Assembly (NCBI RefSeq): GCF_014490785.1
Contig: NZ_CP051488.1
Span: 3,348,001 to 3,412,000 of the forward strand
Source: Kosakonia sp. SMBL-WEM22
GTDB taxonomy: Bacteria > Pseudomonadota > Gammaproteobacteria > Enterobacterales > Enterobacteriaceae
Direction of reading: 5' to 3'
Length of the DNA stretch: 64,000 nt
In this document: positions 60,472-64,000 of the stretch, in pieces
How positions within the stretch are numbered: position 1 is the stretch's first letter
Layout of the letters: each line of letters starts with the position of its first letter
Translations under genes and position numbers: made by a program
The notes under the pieces: model-generated
What the model was told of the DNA's origin: nothing
Database searches by the model: none
Seen by the model: only the letters and a program-made list of their open reading frames with translations

Positions 60472-61905
60472 TTACTTGATGTTATCGCCGTTCTGTCTGA
60501 TCACATCCTGGTACCACCAGAAGGATTTCTTACGGCTGCGCGCCAGCGTACCGTTCCCTTCATTGTCTTTATCGACGTAGATAAAGCCGTAACGTTTTTT
60601 CATCTCGCCGGTGCCGGCAGACACCAGATCGATACAGCCCCACGGCGTATACCCCATCAAATCGACCCCATCTTCCACCACCGCTTTTTTCATTTCGCGG
60701 ATGTGGTTGTGCAGGTATTCAATGCGGTATTGGTCGTCGACCACGCCGTCGCTTCCGAGCTGGTCAATAGCGCCGAAGCCGTTTTCAACGATAAACAGCG
60801 GCAGCTGGTAGTGGTCGTAGAAGTAGTTTAGCGAGTAGCGCAGGCCAACCGGATCAATTTGCCAGCCCCAGTCCGACGCTTTCACGTACGGATTTTTTAC
60901 CAGGCTTTTGGTTTCGTCGTAATCAAGCTGCGGGTTATCTTCCGTCGCTTTGGTGGCAAACGACATGTAGTAGCTAAAGCCGATGTAGTCGACGCAGCCG
61001 CGGGTGAGGATCTGCAAGTCTTCGTCGGTAATATCAAGCTTGAAATCCCGGCGGGCAAAGTAGTTAAGCAGATGCTGCGGGTAGTAGCCGCGCACGTGTA
61101 CATCGGTGAACCAGTAGCGGCGGTGCATCGCTACTACCGACATCATCATGTCGTTCGGATCGCAGGTGAGCGGGTAGATTGGACACATGGCGATCATACA
61201 GCCGATTTTAAAGTCAGGGTTAATTTTATGACCCGCTTCCACCGCCAGCGCGCTGGCTACCAGCTCATAGTGCGCGGCCTGGTACATAATCACTTCACGA
61301 TCTTCGCCCGGCTGATACTTCACGCCGGAGTTGGTAAATGGCGCAAAGTCTTCGTTGTAGTTGGCCTGGTTGTTGATTTCGTTGAAGGTCATCCAGTATT
61401 TGACCTTGCTGCGATAGCGGGTGAAGACAGCGTTGGCAAAGCGCACAAAGAAGGCGATCACCTCACGGTTACGCCAGCCGCCATACTTTTTGACGAGGTG
61501 ATAAGGCATTTCGAAATGGGAGAGCGTGATTACCGGCTCAATGTTGTACTTCAGGCACTCGTCGAACAGATCGTCGTAGAACTGCAAACCGGCTTCGTTG
61601 GGCTCCAGCTCATCCCCATTCGGGAAGATACGCGTCCAGGCGATGGAGGTGCGAAAACATTTAAAGCCCATCTCGGCAAAGAGTTTGATGTCCTCTTTGT
61701 AGCGGTGATAGAAGTCGATAGCATCATGATTGGGGTAGTTTTTACCCGGCAGTACGCCATCGGTGATCTCACGCGGAACGCCATGTGCGCCTGCGGTCAT
61801 CACATCCGCCACGCTGACGCCTTTACCACCCTCCTGCCAGCCGCCTTCCAGTTGATGCGCAGCAACCGCCCCGCCCCACAGAAAATCCGCTTTAAAACCG
61901 GACAT
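60472..61905 (-). CDS. 6-phospho-beta-glucosidase, GH1 family (BglA/AscB type)
   Basis: Cleaves phosphorylated beta-glucosides after PTS uptake. The 477-residue protein from MSGFKADFLWGGAVAAHQ at 61905 fits the GH1 fold: acid/base E176 in WMTFNEINNQ, nucleophile E374 in FIVENGFGA, and the phosphate-binding S429 and KKRYGFIYVD segment. It resembles E. coli BglA (479) and AscB more than other GH1 enzymes. It is an orphan: no PTS permease or antiterminator is beside it. A LacI-type operator lies about 80 bases upstream. The exact E. coli orthologue is uncertain. Confidence 0.85.
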   Translation of the reverse strand: MSGFKADFLWGGAVAAHQLEGGWQEGGKGVSVADVMTAGAHGVPREITDGVLPGKNYPNHDAIDFYHRYKEDIKLFAEMGFKCFRTSIAWTRIFPNGDELEPNEAGLQFYDDLFDECLKYNIEPVITLSHFEMPYHLVKKYGGWRNREVIAFFVRFANAVFTRYRSKVKYWMTFNEINNQANYNEDFAPFTNSGVKYQPGEDREVIMYQAAHYELVASALAVEAGHKINPDFKIGCMIAMCPIYPLTCDPNDMMMSVVAMHRRYWFTDVHVRGYYPQHLLNYFARRDFKLDITDEDLQILTRGCVDYIGFSYYMSFATKATEDNPQLDYDETKSLVKNPYVKASDWGWQIDPVGLRYSLNYFYDHYQLPLFIVENGFGAIDQLGSDGVVDDQYRIEYLHNHIREMKKAVVEDGVDLMGYTPWGCIDLVSAGTGEMKKRYGFIYVDKDNEGNGTLARSRKKSFWWYQDVIRQNGDNIK

Positions 61906-61983
61906 ATCACTCTCCTTTCGCTTATCAGTGCGAAGAGCATAAACGCGACCGCGCAGAGATGACATCGCCGTGCTCGCGTTTTG

Positions 61984-61997
61984 TGAAACCGGTTGCA
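61984..61997. promoter_or_regulatory. LacI-family operator-like palindrome upstream of the GH1 gene
   Basis: TGAAACCGGTTGCA is a near-perfect palindrome around AACCGGTT, one or two bases away from the AscG operator TGAAACCGGTTTCA. It is about 80 bases before the GH1 start and suggests control by an AscG- or GalR-like repressor encoded elsewhere. Confidence 0.6.
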
Positions 61998-62046
61998 AAG
62001 AGAGTATTTCACACGCAACTCATTACATCGGGCTGGAAGCCAGCGC

Positions 62047-62073
62047 ATAAAAAAGGGAGCCTCAGGCTCCCTT
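62047..62073 (-). terminator. fabB terminator
   Basis: AAGGGAGCC tca GGCTCCCTT stem, followed on the minus strand by six T. It lies 18 bases after the fabB stop. Confidence 0.88.
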
Positions 62074-62090
62074 CTTACGTTCTATGACGT

Positions 62091-63305
62091 TTATTTCAGC
62101 TTGCGCATCACTAGCGTGGCGTTAGTGCCGCCAAAGCCGAAGCTGTTGGACATTACTGTGTTGAGCGTCTGCTCGGTCGGTTTGGTGACGATATTCATGC
62201 CCGCCGCCTGATCGTCCAAATCCTCAATGTTAATGCTCGGCGCGATAAAGCCGTGCTCCAGCATCAGCAGAGAGTAGATCGCTTCCTGCACACCAGCCGC
62301 GCCCAGTGAGTGACCGGTCATCGCTTTGGTCGCGGAGATGGCAGGCGTGTTATCGCCAAATACTTCACGAATTGCGCCCAGCTCTTTCACATCACCCACC
62401 GGGGTGGAGGTGCCGTGAGAGTTGAGGTAATCGATCGGGGTATCAACGCCGTGCATCGCCATCTTCATACAGCGCACTGCGCCTTCACCTGACGGTGCAA
62501 CCATGTCAGCGCCATCAGACGTTGCTCCATAGCCGACGATCTCAGCGTAGATGTGCGCACCGCGCGCCAGCGCGTGCTCCAGCTCTTCAACGACGACCAT
62601 GCCGCCGCCGCCAGCGATAACAAAGCCATCACGCTCTTTATCGTAGGTACGGGACGCTTTGTCCGGCGTCTCGTTGTATTTGGTGGAGAGCGCGCCCATG
62701 GCGTCGAACTCACAGGCCATTTCCCAGCACAGCTCTTCACCGCCGCCGGCAAAAACGATGTCCTGTTTGCCCAGTTGAATCTGTTCTACCGCGTTCCCGA
62801 TACAGTGCGCGGAAGTGGCGCACGCGGAGCTGATGGAGTAGTTAACGCCGTGGATTTTGAACGGCGTGGCGAGGCAGGCGGAAACCGCAGAGGCCATCGC
62901 CTTGGTCACCACATAAGGACCAACGGCTTTCAGGCCGCGCGGGGTGCGCATCGCGTCCGCGCCGAAAACCTGTGCTTTAGAGGAACCGCCGGAACCTGCA
63001 ATCAGGCCCACGCGTGGGTTGTTCTGATAGACCTCTTCTTTCAGGCCTGCATCTTCGATGGCCTGCTGCATTGAGAGGTAAGAATAGATAGAGGCATCGT
63101 TCATGAAACGAACCACTTTACGGTCGATCAAACCTGTGGTGTCCAGTTTGACGTTACCCCAGACGTGGCTGCGCATGCCGGAATCTTTGAACTCCTGAGA
63201 AAATGTGATCCCTGAGCGTCCTTCACGCAGAGATGCCAGGACTTCCTGCTGGTTACTACCAATGCTGGAAACGATGCCCAGGCCAGTAATTACTGCACGC
63301 TTCAT
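62091..63305 (-). CDS. fabB: 3-Oxoacyl-ACP synthase I
   Basis: Elongating condensing enzyme of type II fatty acid synthesis, needed for unsaturated fatty acids. The 404-residue protein has the Cys of the thiolase fold in SISSACATSAHCIGNA, the His of LNSHGTSTPVGD, and the second His in ATKAMTGHSLGAAG. E. coli FabB has 406. It is divergent from mnmC and has FabR- and FadR-like sites upstream. Confidence 0.97.
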   Translation of the reverse strand: MKRAVITGLGIVSSIGSNQQEVLASLREGRSGITFSQEFKDSGMRSHVWGNVKLDTTGLIDRKVVRFMNDASIYSYLSMQQAIEDAGLKEEVYQNNPRVGLIAGSGGSSKAQVFGADAMRTPRGLKAVGPYVVTKAMASAVSACLATPFKIHGVNYSISSACATSAHCIGNAVEQIQLGKQDIVFAGGGEELCWEMACEFDAMGALSTKYNETPDKASRTYDKERDGFVIAGGGGMVVVEELEHALARGAHIYAEIVGYGATSDGADMVAPSGEGAVRCMKMAMHGVDTPIDYLNSHGTSTPVGDVKELGAIREVFGDNTPAISATKAMTGHSLGAAGVQEAIYSLLMLEHGFIAPSINIEDLDDQAAGMNIVTKPTEQTLNTVMSNSFGFGGTNATLVMRKLK

Positions 63306-63349
63306 TCAATACCCCTAAGTCGCACTAATTAAGTTTCGAGTCGCAAGAT

Positions 63350-63367
63350 AGCGTACACTTGTACGCC
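63350..63367. promoter_or_regulatory. FabR-type operator of fabB
   Basis: AGCGTACACTTGTACGCC is a near-perfect palindrome (AGCGTACA-N2-TGTACGC), the known FabR box of fabA and fabB. It sits about 50 bases upstream of the fabB start. Confidence 0.8.
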
Positions 63368-63385
63368 GAACAAGTCCGATCAGAC
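63368..63385 (-). promoter_or_regulatory. FadR-type activator site of fabB
   Basis: On the minus strand the site reads GTCTGATCGGACTTGTTC, which closely follows the FadR site known in E. coli fabB. It abuts the FabR palindrome, as in E. coli, so unsaturated fatty acid control is conserved. Confidence 0.72.
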
Positions 63386-63460
63386 ATTTCACACAGAAAT
63401 TTGCGCCTTTCTTTGACCCTCGTTAAGATCGACGCACTGCTTGCCGGACGAGTAACTTAC

Positions 63461-64000
63461 GTGAAACACACCGCTATACAGACCGCCAACCTCGAATTCA
63501 ACGCTGAGGGTACACCTGTTTCCCGAGATTTTGACGATGTCTACTTCTCTAATGATAACGGGCTTGAAGAGACCCGCTATGTTTTTCTCGGCGGCAACGA
63601 CCTCCGGACGCGTTTTCCAGAACACTCCAGGAAACTATTCATTGTTGCGGAGAGCGGCTTTGGTACCGGCCTTAACTTCCTCACACTGTGGCAGGCTTTT
63701 GCCGCTTTTCGTGCCGAACATCCTGACGCTACCCTGGAAAGATTACATTTCATCAGTTTCGAAAAATTTCCCCTCACCCGCGATGACCTGCAAAAAGCCC
63801 ATGCCCACTGGCCGGAACTGGCACCTTTTGCTGAACTGTTGCAGGCGCAGTGGCCACAGGCGATCGCGGGCTGCCATCGGCTGTTGCTCGATGAAGGTCG
63901 CGTGACGCTCGATCTCTGGTTTGGTGATATTAATCAGTTAACTGATACGCTCGATGAGAGTCTGAACCAGCAGGTTGATGCCTGGTTCCTCGATGGCTTT
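63461..64000 (+). CDS. mnmC: tRNA U34 modification enzyme MnmC (5' part)
   Basis: The first 180 codons read from a GTG at 63461 (KHTAIQTANLEFNAEGTPVS) and run off the right edge. MnmC finishes the mnm5s2U34 wobble modification: its N-terminal domain here is the SAM-dependent methyltransferase (VAESGFGTGLNFLTLW, the SAM loop; LDEGRVTLDLWFGDINQL), and the missing C-terminal part is the FAD oxidoreductase. It is divergent from fabB. The codons match E. coli MnmC along the visible part. Confidence 0.94.
   Translation, partial: MKHTAIQTANLEFNAEGTPVSRDFDDVYFSNDNGLEETRYVFLGGNDLRTRFPEHSRKLFIVAESGFGTGLNFLTLWQAFAAFRAEHPDATLERLHFISFEKFPLTRDDLQKAHAHWPELAPFAELLQAQWPQAIAGCHRLLLDEGRVTLDLWFGDINQLTDTLDESLNQQVDAWFLDGF

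Noticed and set aside
60859..61962. A 367-codon plus-strand open frame opposite the GH1 gene
   Set aside because: A shadow of the glucosidase; composition is unusual and the GH1 frame carries all catalytic residues.
1..64000. CRISPR arrays, tRNA or rRNA genes, transposases, prophage genes
   Set aside because: I looked for regular repeat-spacer spacing, cloverleaf-type ends and transposase motifs and saw none. The only repeats are REP units and the 24-base pair described above.

Overview
The window is a chromosomal segment of a motile member of the Enterobacteriaceae, close to Enterobacter, Kosakonia or Citrobacter rather than to E. coli K-12. Gene order follows the classic E. coli stretch from menE to mnmC, and protein lengths and catalytic residues match E. 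coli almost throughout. Differences from the K-12 order: cheV lies between rbn and nuoN (as in Salmonella); the arn/pmrD block is absent beside menE; folX, yfcC and rpnB are absent from their usual places; and an extra GH1 phospho-beta-glucosidase sits between flk and fabB. I see no rRNA, tRNA, insertion sequence, prophage or CRISPR array.

Layout. 1-1.5 kb: the 5' part of yfaZ and an Rpn-family nuclease gene with a strong internal start. 1.6-8.6 kb: menE-menC-menB-menH-menD-menF, tightly overlapped, making menaquinone. 8.7-11.6 kb: elaB, elaA, rbn and cheV. 11.6-12.2 kb: a gene-poor gap holding what looks like an unrecorded type I toxin-antitoxin pair: a 26-codon hydrophobic peptide with a sequestered ribosome binding site, and a divergent small RNA carrying a near copy of about 24 nt complementary to the toxin leader. 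12.2-27.3 kb: the nuo operon for complex I (nuoA to nuoN, nuoC and nuoD fused). 27.9-28.9 kb: lrhA. 29.8-35.4 kb: alaA, yfbR, yfbS, hxpA, yfbU, yfbV. 35.7-39.2 kb: ackA-pta. 39.4-42.9 kb: yfcD, yfcE, yfcF, yfcG, yfcH. 43.0-44.7 kb: two paralogous membrane proteins flanking a GNAT acetyltransferase. 44.7-45.0 kb: a cluster of REP repeats. 45.0-49.1 kb: hisP-hisM-hisQ-hisJ and argT. 49.3-59.2 kb: ubiX, purF, cvpA, dedD, folC, accD, dedA, truA, usg, pdxB. 59.4-64 kb: flk, the GH1 enzyme, fabB and the start of mnmC.

Together the genes serve respiration (menaquinone and NADH dehydrogenase I), acetate overflow (ackA-pta), basic-amino-acid uptake (his/argT), purine, folate, fatty acid and PLP synthesis, and flagellar control (cheV, lrhA, flk). 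The strongest novelty candidates are the putative type I toxin-antitoxin locus at 11.6-12.2 kb and the Rpn gene-within-gene at the left end. All function calls come from reading the sequence and recalling protein families; no searches were run.
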